Assembly (NCBI GenBank): GCA_016839745.1
Contig: JAEOTS010000081.1
Coordinates: 1-37,346, forward strand
Reading direction: 5' to 3'
Origin: Promethearchaeota archaeon
Lineage (GTDB): Archaea > Asgardarchaeota > Lokiarchaeia > Sigyniarchaeales > SOKP01
DNA length: 37,346 nt
A program made the position numbers and the translations under genes. This document shows, piece after piece, positions 15,043 to 24,467 of the stretch. Position 1 is the first letter of the stretch. Every line of letters starts with the position of its first letter. Under the pieces are notes generated by a model. The model ran no database searches, was not told the origin of the DNA, and worked only from the letters and a program-made list of their open reading frames with translations.

Positions 15043-17421
15043 TTAAAATTGTGTTCGAGCAATGATATCATCTTGTGCGGGTTTTGATAATTCTGTGAAT
15101 AGAACAGAATACCCAGCTATCCTTACTACTAATCCTTGGTGTTCTTCAGGATTTTCTTGGGCGTCGCATAGAGTCTGTTTTCCCACTACATTAAATTGGA
15201 TGTGAAATCCTCCATTTTCTACGAAATAAGTTCTAATAAGTGGTACAAATAGCTCAATTTTAAGACTATTAGGATGAAACGCAAGAATTATTGAATTCCC
15301 ATTCGTAATAAGTTCATTTTCCAACTTTTTAATTGAATTAAGTATCGCAGTGGGACCATTTTTATCCATTCCATTAGTAGGTCCAATTCCATTAGAAAGA
15401 CAATATCTTGATTTGCGTCCATCTGCAGATGCTGCTGTAAAAACTCCAAATGCTAAGTGAAAAGATGTAGTGTAAATCCCGGGATTATAATTACCTCCTC
15501 TATAATTATTATGTTTAAGAATTTCCTCACAAAATAAATTTGCAACATCACGAGCTATACTATCGACAAAATCATTGTCGTTTCCGAACTTTGGGATTTT
15601 ATGGATAAAAAATTGTCTCCACTCTTCACCCTTTTTCCCGTTATATGTACCTCTATAATTCTTTGAGAGCATGGTTATAAGCTCTTCCAAAGAAAGTAAT
15701 TTATCATCAAAAACAACTTTTTTAATTACTGCTAAACTGTCAACAACGGTGGCAAACCCAATTAGTTGAGTAGTAGTGAAATCATACTTAGCACCTCCAT
15801 TTGTAATGTCTAATCCTTTATCGATACAATCATCTGTTGTAGCAGATAAAAATGGTTGTGGACTAAGTTCTGCTATAGTTTTTTCCAAAAAATACATAGT
15901 TTTTACCATATTTTTAACAAAATATTTAAGCTGATACGAAAATTCGTCCCATAAATCATGATATGAAGTAATTTTTTTTGAATTTTGAATACCATATTCC
16001 TTGCGAGAAAACATATCTGTACCGTTATTTAGAGTTAATTCTAGATACTTTACGATATTCATTTGAGTAGCATTAGTACATCCGAATGATTTACATGGGT
16101 GTGCTGGCTCTACACATCCTATTGGCGCGTATTCGCGTGAATCTTCCAGAGAATAGCCAAGATCATTGAGACCCGGAATCATTACTAAATCGTTAAACAA
16201 GGCAATGCTTGCTCCAGATTTAATTGCCTCTCCGGTTTTAATAACTAAATCATCTGGAGTTTTTTCATGAACGCGAACGGAAAAAGCAGGTTGAATTGTT
16301 TTTAGATTGTTATATGCCTTCAAGAGGAGATATGATAATTGATTGGTTGCATCATTACCATCCCTATCTACGCCTCCAATCGTTAAGTTTTCAGCAATAG
16401 GTGGTCCTTCAGCGGCTACAATTCCTTTATGGGGCACATAATTCCATAATGTAGAAAGTTTTAGGTAAAAGCATTCGATTAAAAACTGAATTTCTTCGTC
16501 ATTGATAACTCCTTTCTTTTTGTCAATAACATAATATGGGTATAAAACTTGATCTAAACGACCTATACTAATTGCAAAACCTCCGTCTTCTAAACCAGAT
16601 ATAATGTGAGTAAAATAAATTAATTGAAGAGCTTCTTTAAACGAATTAGGTGGATTATAAGATATATTAGAACAAATTTCAGAAATTTCAATGAGTTCAT
16701 TTTTCCTAGAATTTATATTCTCTTTTTCCGCCAGTTCGGCTGCTAAATTTGAAAACCGTTGAATAAATTTTTTAGCGCCCTCTAAAACAATGATAACTGT
16801 CTCTAAAAAGTTTAATTTTTCTTGATCTTCCGAAAAATCCTTAATTTTTTCTGTAGCTTTTTGGATCAAGCCATTAAATCCTACTTTTAAGACATTCTGG
16901 TGTCCAGGGAAAAAATGCCCAACTCCATTTGTTATATTAGTGTCTACTACATAAAACAGGTTTAACATAAGCTCAGTTAATTCAGGGTTAAGATAAGAAT
17001 CAAACCTAGATTTAACAGTTTCCTCTTCGTGTCTCCAATAGGGGATAACCTGATCTTTTAATATCTTTTTATCCTCTTCTTTCAGTAAAAATCGTTGGAT
17101 TTCGCGATTATTATACAACTCCAAATCTTGTTCAAGAGTATCAACACGTATTTCAGGGTATAGGGGTGTTCCTACAAACTTAGTACATCGATTCCCAACA
17201 ACAAATTCATCTTCCCATATTTTTATTGTCATATTCGTCAATAAATGGTACACAGCTTTCGCAAACCTAATATTTTGGGGTTTATTCTTTGTAGCCTTAT
17301 AGGACTCAGTGAAAAGTTTAGCTCTTTCTATACAGAGTTCATGCGGCTGGGAAACAACTTCCTTTTTCATTCTTAGAATACGATCCTTATAACCAGAGGG
17401 AGAAAATTGCTCTAATTGCAT
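15043..17421 (-). CDS. Glycyl radical enzyme, dehydratase/lyase class (PflD-like)
   Basis: A 792-residue oxygen-sensitive enzyme of the pyruvate formate-lyase superfamily. The thiyl cysteine is C436 in the motif GCVEP; the Cys-x-Glu pattern marks the eliminase/dehydratase class (glycerol or diol dehydratase, choline TMA-lyase and relatives) rather than PFL, which has adjacent cysteines. The radical-bearing glycine is G770 in the C-terminal RIAGYS motif, 23 residues from the end. Length and the N-terminal PFL-like domain are normal. It needs a radical-SAM activase, but none is next to it in this window. It has no shell-protein or microcompartment neighbours here. The substrate is not assignable. 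It follows the Dam gene on the same strand after 109 bases and probably has its own promoter. It implies anaerobic growth. Confidence 0.93.
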   Translation of the reverse strand: MQLEQFSPSGYKDRILRMKKEVVSQPHELCIERAKLFTESYKATKNKPQNIRFAKAVYHLLTNMTIKIWEDEFVVGNRCTKFVGTPLYPEIRVDTLEQDLELYNNREIQRFLLKEEDKKILKDQVIPYWRHEEETVKSRFDSYLNPELTELMLNLFYVVDTNITNGVGHFFPGHQNVLKVGFNGLIQKATEKIKDFSEDQEKLNFLETVIIVLEGAKKFIQRFSNLAAELAEKENINSRKNELIEISEICSNISYNPPNSFKEALQLIYFTHIISGLEDGGFAISIGRLDQVLYPYYVIDKKKGVINDEEIQFLIECFYLKLSTLWNYVPHKGIVAAEGPPIAENLTIGGVDRDGNDATNQLSYLLLKAYNNLKTIQPAFSVRVHEKTPDDLVIKTGEAIKSGASIALFNDLVMIPGLNDLGYSLEDSREYAPIGCVEPAHPCKSFGCTNATQMNIVKYLELTLNNGTDMFSRKEYGIQNSKKITSYHDLWDEFSYQLKYFVKNMVKTMYFLEKTIAELSPQPFLSATTDDCIDKGLDITNGGAKYDFTTTQLIGFATVVDSLAVIKKVVFDDKLLSLEELITMLSKNYRGTYNGKKGEEWRQFFIHKIPKFGNDNDFVDSIARDVANLFCEEILKHNNYRGGNYNPGIYTTSFHLAFGVFTAASADGRKSRYCLSNGIGPTNGMDKNGPTAILNSIKKLENELITNGNSIILAFHPNSLKIELFVPLIRTYFVENGGFHIQFNVVGKQTLCDAQENPEEHQGLVVRIAGYSVLFTELSKPAQDDIIARTQF

Positions 17422-17530
17422 TTTTAATCAATAAAATTCGTAATTTTTAATATTGAATAAATGATTTATATTAAATTTTAATATAACTGTAAAACTAAAT
17501 AAAAGTTGTTAAAATTGAATTTCACTAATC

Positions 17531-18373
17531 TTAATTTAGAATCAATACTTCGTTTATTAAACCCCTCTTCTGGGAATTACTATTTATATTTCGTTTAGCT
17601 CTCAATGTAACAATTTTAAAATCTTTATATAAATCTAATACGAATTCGGAATAGGAATTACTCAGCATTAAATTGCACCCTCTTCTATCAAGTTCCTTAA
17701 ACACCTCAAATAATTTTATCTGGGAAGGTTTATCAAAAATATCTTTTGTATAACTTGTAAATAAAGCAGTGTCAGAAAGTGGAAAATAAGGTGGATCTAG
17801 GTAAATAAAATCACCCTTTTCGGCAAAATCTAAACAAACTTCGAAAGAACCTAAATATATTTTAACGTTTTTTAAAACTTGACTTACTTTTCTTAAATTT
17901 TCCTCGTCGCATATTTTTGGATTTTTATGCCTTCCAAAGGGCACATTAAAGAAACCTTTACTATTGACGCGATATAGGCCGTTATATCCACTTTTGTTTA
18001 AATAAATTGATCGCGAAGCTTTCTCAATATCTGATAATTCTGCGTATTTATTTTGATCCCGGTCGAGAGCTCGAATTTTATAATAATAATCCTTTTCGTA
18101 TCTATGTTTCTTTAAAGATTTTATCAAACCCTCTACATTTTCTTTTATAACATTATAGCAATTTACTAAATCGGGATTATTATCTGATATAATTGAATTT
18201 TCGGGAAGTAAATAGAAAAAAACGGCTCCACCACCAATAAAAGGCTCAATATATTTATTATAATTTTTAGGAAAAAATTTATCCATTTGAGAAATAAGTT
18301 GCCTTTTACCTCCAGCCCACTTTAAAAAAGGATGTGGTTGAGTATTTTGAGTCAAATTTCTAATGAAGATCAA
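17531..18373 (-). CDS. Dam-type adenine-N6 DNA methyltransferase, orphan
   Basis: A 280-residue D12-class methyltransferase that transfers a methyl group from SAM to adenine N6. It carries the N-terminal FLKWAGGKRQL signature (16-26), the SAM-binding EPFIGGGAVFF (43-53, motif I) and the catalytic DPPY (193-196, motif IV). The region KSGYNGLYRVNSKGFFNVPF matches the Dam target-recognition part, so the target may be GATC, although other D12 enzymes recognise different sites. No ATG is available upstream of the first motif; TTG at 18373 is the first conventional start in frame. No restriction endonuclease gene adjoins it, which points to an orphan methylase or a restriction-system remnant. It is divergent from the MoxR operon across 108 bases. 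Confidence 0.93.
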   Translation of the reverse strand: MIFIRNLTQNTQPHPFLKWAGGKRQLISQMDKFFPKNYNKYIEPFIGGGAVFFYLLPENSIISDNNPDLVNCYNVIKENVEGLIKSLKKHRYEKDYYYKIRALDRDQNKYAELSDIEKASRSIYLNKSGYNGLYRVNSKGFFNVPFGRHKNPKICDEENLRKVSQVLKNVKIYLGSFEVCLDFAEKGDFIYLDPPYFPLSDTALFTSYTKDIFDKPSQIKLFEVFKELDRRGCNLMLSNSYSEFVLDLYKDFKIVTLRAKRNINSNSQKRGLINEVLILN

Positions 18374-18481
18374 AATATTTTTTGTACTGTTTATACTATA
18401 TAAAAATATAGATTAAAAATTAACAATTACTATAACCATAAATAAAATATATTTAGAACCATTATTCCAGTAGATTTTAAG

Positions 18482-19423
18482 ATGATAGATAAACAAAAAT
18501 TTGAGGAACTGTTTAACAAACGACTTATCAAGGATATTTCTGAGGAACAAATTGATATTGTTTTATCAGGACAATATGGTAAAGCTTTAGAATTGCTTAG
18601 AGACGCAGAAGCAACGGGATTATTCCCTGCTCTTGTTGGACCGCCCGGAGTAGGAAAGACAATTCTATGCCGATATTTTGCTAGGTTAAGAGCTAAGGAA
18701 AACAAAAATAAAAATTTTAATTGGTTAACAATGGATGAATCTATAAAACCTAGCCACTTCATAGGCAGTTTCGACCCGGCTATTACATTGAAAAAAGGTT
18801 TTGTATTAGAAGCTTTTAATCCCGGACCTCTTTTGAGAGCAATGTTGGAAGGTGGAACATTTTTAGCAAATGAAATAAATCGAGCTACGGAATACTCGCA
18901 AAATACATTATTAGAACCTTTAGAGGAAGCATCAATTAGCATCCCTCATTTAGGTAGAATTAAGGCTGATAAAGATTTCTTTTTTATTTCTGCCATGAAT
19001 CCGGAAGAACTTTCAGGAACTCATAGGTTGTCTGAGGCATTAAAAGATAGAATAAAAGTTTGGATAAAATTATCTTATCCAGATAAAGCAACCGAGCTTG
19101 ATATAATAAGAATAAATTTACCAGAACATTTCATTATAGAAGAATCTGAATTAGAATTGATTTATTCAATTATTAATGAAACGAGAAAGAATAAAATAGA
19201 CATTGAAATACCTGCCTCTATTAGAGCCGGTATAGCGATTGCTAAACTATTAGCTCGCAGAAAAACTTTAGAAAAAAAAGGAGAATTAAAAGAAAAGACA
19301 ACAATCAATGAATATCTTTCACAAGTTACCCAGAATGTGTTACTAGGTAGCATCAAACCAAAACCGGGCGCAAAAGTTGAAAACATCATTGACAGTATTA
19401 TCCATAAAACATTAGGTGCCTAG
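18482..19423 (+). CDS. MoxR-family AAA+ ATPase
   Basis: A 313-residue AAA+ ATPase of the MoxR/AAA_5 group, chaperone-like ATPases that work with VWA-domain partners. Walker A is GPPGVGKT (53-60). The Walker B strand reads GGTFLANEINRA, with N130 in place of the usual Asp before catalytic E131. Sensor 1 is ISAMNPEE, and an arginine-bearing segment (LSEALKDRIKVWIKL) follows. The C-terminal lid helices are present and the length is typical. It is the first gene of a three-gene operon: the VWA gene begins 18 nt after its stop, with an AGGAGGT ribosome binding site overlapping the MoxR stop. It likely remodels or activates a target chosen by the downstream proteins. Confidence 0.92.
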   Translation: MIDKQKFEELFNKRLIKDISEEQIDIVLSGQYGKALELLRDAEATGLFPALVGPPGVGKTILCRYFARLRAKENKNKNFNWLTMDESIKPSHFIGSFDPAITLKKGFVLEAFNPGPLLRAMLEGGTFLANEINRATEYSQNTLLEPLEEASISIPHLGRIKADKDFFFISAMNPEELSGTHRLSEALKDRIKVWIKLSYPDKATELDIIRINLPEHFIIEESELELIYSIINETRKNKIDIEIPASIRAGIAIAKLLARRKTLEKKGELKEKTTINEYLSQVTQNVLLGSIKPKPGAKVENIIDSIIHKTLGA

Positions 19424-19441
19424 GAGGTAAAGAGTAATTTT

Positions 19442-21943
19442 ATGGGAGTTTTTCCAGAAAATCCATGTGAATTTGCTGTAGATTTCATTCGAAAAATGCG
19501 AAGACATCGCGAAATTGTGCAAATCCCATCTTCACGTCAAGTCTTATCCATTCCTAAATTAATTTTATCGAGATATTATCGTAAGGGGTTGGTTAACCCC
19601 AACGATTATATTGAGATTAGCACTGTTACTTCCTTCCCTGACAATCAAGAGTTAGCGAAAGATATTGCTTTTCAGATTCTGTTTCCAAATTACAAAAAAG
19701 ATATCATGGATTCCTTTTTTAATGGTGATGATTATGGTGAAGGCGATTCTGCTGAAGACCTTCTAGGAACCGATATTCAATCAGAATTGGACAAACTTCA
19801 AGAAATGATTGATGAAATTGAGATGACTAAATCAATAGATACTGAAAAAATCCAAAAATTAGAAGAATTTCTTAATGAGTTAAACTCTAAACGTGATGAA
19901 GATCCATATAAGTCTGCATTACAATTTTTTAACGACGACTCAGAATTATACAAAGAAGAAATAACCTCCTTAGAAGATTTGATTCAAGAAGCGCAAAGAA
20001 GGTTAGAACAGAAAATCAACTCCCTGAATCCCGAAGATTTAAAAGCAGGCTCGAACTTAGGTTTAAACGATTTAATTCAGCAAAAATCATTAAGAGAATG
20101 GGAAAAACTAGCAAGCAAAGCACTGAATAATCAAAATATTGCTGAAGATTTATCTAAATTAATTAATTCCGATAAACTAGATGATCTTTTAAAATCTATT
20201 AAATTTATCGATGAGACTTCGGATAATCAAAGTGTAAAAGACCAAATCCAAAATGCAAAAAATCAACTAAAAAATCAACTTAAAAATTTAGACCAGCTAT
20301 TTAACGCTGCGAAAACTTTAGGTGAACTTCCTAAGTTTGATCTAGATAACATTTTAAATAACTCTTTACAACAATCTTCTTTCGAACATAATTTTAGTTT
20401 AGCAGATTCATTAGATCAATATTTTGGTACCAATCTAAGAGAAAAATTGCTTAATAGCCTTGATCAGCAATCGTCAAATTCTCAGATGAATCTATCGTTA
20501 GAGAGTTTGACAAAAAATGCATTTGCTAATAAATCTTGGAACGATCTATTTAACCAAGCTCTTGAGAATGCAATTAATGAAGCCAGTAATGAAAATATAA
20601 AATTTGAAGCGTTTAAATCGTTATCTCATCAAATACAACAGTTAATGAATAGTTGTCCTAATATGCACTGTGGCCAAAAAATATCCCAAAAATTACCTGA
20701 TTTAATCTCAAAAACTCTAGAGGCTTGTGAAACTGCTGATCAATTAAAAAACGCAACAGAATTCCTTAGAAAGATCGGATTGGATCCTGATTCTGAAGAT
20801 ATTAAAAGGATTGGGAAAAATTTAGAAATGTCCGAAGAAGAAATATACGAGTTAATTGAACCCAACTATCAATTGCTAAAAAAAATGGTTGAAAAAAATA
20901 TTGCCGATTTTCAACGAGTAAGTAATTTAATGGAACAGTTACGCGATCAGTTAAATAGAGAAAGAATTAAAGAACTCCTAAGCAGTGCTTTCGCTAACGA
21001 CAACAGAGATGCTTTAGGAGCTCTTGGTCATTTTGATTTGGCTGAAGCTTTGAAAGGAGCTCAACAAATTGGAGGAAAAGAGGGACAGGATAAAGTAATA
21101 TCTTGTTTATCTGCTGGAAGTGGCGAAAATCTCCTTAGACAATGGTTTATCCATAGGTCAACTTTACCAGAAAAAGTAAAAATAAAAGTGAAAGAATTAG
21201 CAAAGAAAATGCTAATTGATTTAGGTATTTATTACTCAAGAGCTCGCTTAGGAAGCGCAACAACAGGAACTATACCTATCAATGTAGTAAGGCCATACAC
21301 TATAGGAGACGATTTTGAAAACATTGATTTAGAAGAAACTATATTCAATCTTTTAGAAAAAGGGAAAAAATTAGATCATATAAATTACGATGATTTTTAT
21401 GTTTACGAGACCGCGAAGGGATTACGTTCATTTTGCTTTGAACTTGACATTAGTGGCTCAATGACGGGTGAAAAGCTTGCGTATATGGCTATTTGTGTGA
21501 CAATGTTAGTATATGGCATGCGAAAAGACGAAATAGGCGTTGCATTTTTCGAGTCAGATACACATGTATTAAAGAGATTATCTGAAAAAGTAGATATGGA
21601 AAAATTAGCAGATGAATTACTTATGGTTTCTGCCAAGGGAGGTACCCGGCTTCAAGGTGCTTTAGAATGGGCAAACAAACAATTTAAAGAAAACTCTAGC
21701 TCTCGCGAGAAATTAAATGTTCTTTTTACTGATGCAGAAATTTACGATATTCAACAAGCTAATGAAGAATTAAGGAAACTTCGTTCTTTAAATGTAGATT
21801 TCATTTTAGTCTCTCCAGAATCCTCCTTTAATTTAAAAGAAGCGGAAAAAATGGTAAAAATAGCAGGAGGACAACTTTTGACAATTAAAGATTGGAATGA
21901 ATTTCCAAAATTAATGTCAGAGATTATAAACTCGAGATTTTAA
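19442..21943 (+). CDS. VWA-domain protein, MoxR partner
   Basis: An 833-residue cytoplasmic protein with no signal peptide or membrane helix. The N-terminal ~90 residues (SSRQVLSIPKLILSRYYRKG, then STVTSFPDNQELAKDIAFQI) resemble the leading domain of VWA proteins paired with MoxR ATPases. Residues ~110-620 are mostly helical and rich in Asn, Gln, Asp and Leu. The C-terminal VWA domain (~660-830) has an intact metal-ion-dependent adhesion site: DISGS at 669-673, the Thr in GGTRLQGAL, and the Asp in FTDAEI. It likely acts as the metal-dependent adaptor of the MoxR ATPase. AGGAGGT lies 13 nt before the ATG. It ends 4 nt before the third gene, so all three are coupled. Confidence 0.9.
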   Translation: MGVFPENPCEFAVDFIRKMRRHREIVQIPSSRQVLSIPKLILSRYYRKGLVNPNDYIEISTVTSFPDNQELAKDIAFQILFPNYKKDIMDSFFNGDDYGEGDSAEDLLGTDIQSELDKLQEMIDEIEMTKSIDTEKIQKLEEFLNELNSKRDEDPYKSALQFFNDDSELYKEEITSLEDLIQEAQRRLEQKINSLNPEDLKAGSNLGLNDLIQQKSLREWEKLASKALNNQNIAEDLSKLINSDKLDDLLKSIKFIDETSDNQSVKDQIQNAKNQLKNQLKNLDQLFNAAKTLGELPKFDLDNILNNSLQQSSFEHNFSLADSLDQYFGTNLREKLLNSLDQQSSNSQMNLSLESLTKNAFANKSWNDLFNQALENAINEASNENIKFEAFKSLSHQIQQLMNSCPNMHCGQKISQKLPDLISKTLEACETADQLKNATEFLRKIGLDPDSEDIKRIGKNLEMSEEEIYELIEPNYQLLKKMVEKNIADFQRVSNLMEQLRDQLNRERIKELLSSAFANDNRDALGALGHFDLAEALKGAQQIGGKEGQDKVISCLSAGSGENLLRQWFIHRSTLPEKVKIKVKELAKKMLIDLGIYYSRARLGSATTGTIPINVVRPYTIGDDFENIDLEETIFNLLEKGKKLDHINYDDFYVYETAKGLRSFCFELDISGSMTGEKLAYMAICVTMLVYGMRKDEIGVAFFESDTHVLKRLSEKVDMEKLADELLMVSAKGGTRLQGALEWANKQFKENSSSREKLNVLFTDAEIYDIQQANEELRKLRSLNVDFILVSPESSFNLKEAEKMVKIAGGQLLTIKDWNEFPKLMSEIINSRF

Positions 21944-21947
21944 AAAC

Positions 21948-24317
21948 ATGACTAAAAATTTGCTTTCAGGAATAATAATTGAAAGATATGGAAAGGAGTT
22001 ATATAAAAAATCGGTTGAATTCCCGAAAAGTAAAGTTAATATAATCTCGTTAAAAGAAGATCCAATAAAAATTAGAGCAATCATTTTAGATAATGAACGC
22101 GAATATCATTTAGTCATAAACGAAAATAAAAATGAAATTTTTCATGATTGCCCCACTTTTTTAATACACAGTGAAATTGATGACAAAATATGCATTCATC
22201 TAATAAAGCTTTTAACTATGCTTAAACCATCAATTTCTTTAAAGCTCATAGAAAATGTAAACAAGTTTTATTTAACATCTGAGGATTTTGGTTCAAAAAA
22301 GAAGAGTACGAATTTTCAAAAGCTAGCGAATACATGTATTAACAGCAATAATTGCGTTGAAGGTTTAAGTTATTTAAACAAAGCCATTATAAATCAACAA
22401 GATTGTGAGCCAATAATTGAAAGATATTTAAAAACAGCAATTGAAAATAATTTATTCATTGAATTTTTTGAATTCTTACAATCAGCATATAGTAACGAGT
22501 TAGGTACTTACATTCTCAAATACAATCATTACATAGAAAAAGGTATAAGATTATTTTTAAAATCTACTTCAAAATATACATTCTTTGAGATATTAAGAAT
22601 AATTGATTATACTGATAAATTATTAGATTTCTATGAATTTCAGAGTGAGTCATTCGTTGAATCTTTAATTACAATATTGTTAAAAATGGCTAATTCGAAG
22701 GACTTTAATGAGAGATATTTCTCGATGTATTTTATAAAAAGGAAATACGAAGCTCTTGTTAGGCTCAATTCACTTTTTAAAGATTTTATTATATCAAAGA
22801 GTTTTGAATCATTTAAAGTTGAACTTATTCACTATTTTAAAAATGAGATAGAGAACTTCAGTGTTATTGATAAATTAAAGCTAATGAAGAAGCAATTCGA
22901 AGTATTTGAAATTCCAAAAATCTCGTATTTCGATGAATATAAATCTTATAAGACCGAAATAAAGGAATTAGAAAAAAAAATATATCTTAAGAAGTTTGCA
23001 TTTCTCAGACTTCTTAAGGAAAAGTATAATATTAAAAAATCCAAAATCGATTTTAGAAAGAAAAGAAATACTTATATCGTAAATCACAATAAAGAGAATC
23101 TTGAGAATCCTGCTTACCACTATATCATAAATCATATAGGATTTTACGGACTAGATGACTCTACTATTAAGTCTTCAGAAATAGGAGTTAATTATTTAAT
23201 AATTAAAGAATTGTTTTTAGACGATTTACATAACTTTCCAGATATTTTCTATTACAAAAAACAGTTCTGGGGCGAAGATAATGATTACGAAATTAATTAT
23301 GTTGATGTTTTCTCACTAATAAGTAAACCTATAGAATATAAATACGATGTTGATCAAGGATACTCCGGTATTAAAGATCTTATGATCATTGAATGGGATT
23401 TAGCTAGTAAACCAAGGCAAGGGAGTTTAGTAAATGCTTATGGGGCACAAATTGTTATCCCAGATCAAAATACATCTCTCTATCACGATTTAAAGCCATT
23501 TGATTTGTGTTATTGCCAAAAGACACCTGTAAAAATCGAAGGAAATATCATCAAGACAATTAATGTAATCACAAAATGTTCATTCAAGGACGCTATCAGC
23601 AGTATTGAGAAAGGTATAGTATTTATCGAAGGATATTACCCCTTAGGTTTAATTAGATCTGTTCTTAGTAAAAAAATAAGCCCTTTTGAAGCGTATAAAA
23701 TGGCATTAGACAATCCTAATAAGCAATTTGTCCCAAATTATAATAAGTTTTTAATATCATTTAGAAAGTTTTTATTTAATTTCATAAATAAGGAGAAAGA
23801 GTTTATTTATGAAACACTCAAAACGAATCCTGAAAAGAACACAAATCAATTCATAATTCTATTAAATTTATCTACCGAATTAGCTGGATTAGAATTACCA
23901 TATTCTGAAATAATTAACGACCTACTATATGAAGTTAGTAGTCTGGATGAATTTCGAACAAAATTAATGAGTAGAGTTCATTCAGCCATAAAACAACTTC
24001 TCAAAGAAAGAGAAGTGGGAAGTACCATTATATTTGATCTTAAAAAGATGCGACATACTCCCTTCGTAAAATATTCTAATGAGATATTAAAAATCAGAAA
24101 AGAAGAATTTGAAGGTTCACAGGTATATAGGATTACTAAACAAGACACAAGAATATATAACATGTCAGAATTGGTTAACACTTATTATGGTAACCAGTTT
24201 TTTAAAATTCTAAACTTAAATCTAAACAAACCTATCAGTCAAGATTTCTTTAATAAGATATATAATTATAGCGCTAAACTTAATTTAAAGATAAATGTGC
24301 TTGAAGAGAAAATTTAA
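21948..24317 (+). CDS. Large helical protein with SWIM-like zinc motif, third gene of MoxR-VWA operon
   Basis: 789 residues with no overall family recognised. Near the N-terminus, strands (RAIILDNEREYHLVINENKN) lead into FHDCPTF...ICIHLIKLL, i.e. H66-x-C68 and C82-x-H84. This has the spacing and context of a SWIM zinc finger (CxC...CxH) with His replacing the first Cys. Residues ~105-350 are helical, TPR-like in texture (VEGLSYLNKAIINQQDC), and a coiled coil lies near 345-375. The C-terminal half is mixed alpha/beta with no catalytic motif I can name. It starts 4 nt after the VWA stop. SWIM proteins are known to co-occur with MoxR and VWA genes in bacteria, and that association supports the motif reading. 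It may be a substrate-recognition subunit. Confidence 0.6.
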   Translation: MTKNLLSGIIIERYGKELYKKSVEFPKSKVNIISLKEDPIKIRAIILDNEREYHLVINENKNEIFHDCPTFLIHSEIDDKICIHLIKLLTMLKPSISLKLIENVNKFYLTSEDFGSKKKSTNFQKLANTCINSNNCVEGLSYLNKAIINQQDCEPIIERYLKTAIENNLFIEFFEFLQSAYSNELGTYILKYNHYIEKGIRLFLKSTSKYTFFEILRIIDYTDKLLDFYEFQSESFVESLITILLKMANSKDFNERYFSMYFIKRKYEALVRLNSLFKDFIISKSFESFKVELIHYFKNEIENFSVIDKLKLMKKQFEVFEIPKISYFDEYKSYKTEIKELEKKIYLKKFAFLRLLKEKYNIKKSKIDFRKKRNTYIVNHNKENLENPAYHYIINHIGFYGLDDSTIKSSEIGVNYLIIKELFLDDLHNFPDIFYYKKQFWGEDNDYEINYVDVFSLISKPIEYKYDVDQGYSGIKDLMIIEWDLASKPRQGSLVNAYGAQIVIPDQNTSLYHDLKPFDLCYCQKTPVKIEGNIIKTINVITKCSFKDAISSIEKGIVFIEGYYPLGLIRSVLSKKISPFEAYKMALDNPNKQFVPNYNKFLISFRKFLFNFINKEKEFIYETLKTNPEKNTNQFIILLNLSTELAGLELPYSEIINDLLYEVSSLDEFRTKLMSRVHSAIKQLLKEREVGSTIIFDLKKMRHTPFVKYSNEILKIRKEEFEGSQVYRITKQDTRIYNMSELVNTYYGNQFFKILNLNLNKPISQDFFNKIYNYSAKLNLKINVLEEKI

Positions 24318-24467
24318 ATTAATTGTAGTTCACCATATATACTATTGTGACTAAACAAGATAAATGAAAAATTAATCATCTAAATTGAAAAAAGAGATAA
24401 AGGATTGCAATATTTTTAAATTGAACATATATTTCTATTAAACATATTAATTAAAAATAACAATAGA

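Noticed and set aside
14875..18373. A mobile island (glycyl radical enzyme plus Dam) integrated at the tRNA-Ala gene
   Set aside because: No integrase is present, no second copy of the tRNA 3' end was seen downstream, and base composition does not visibly shift.
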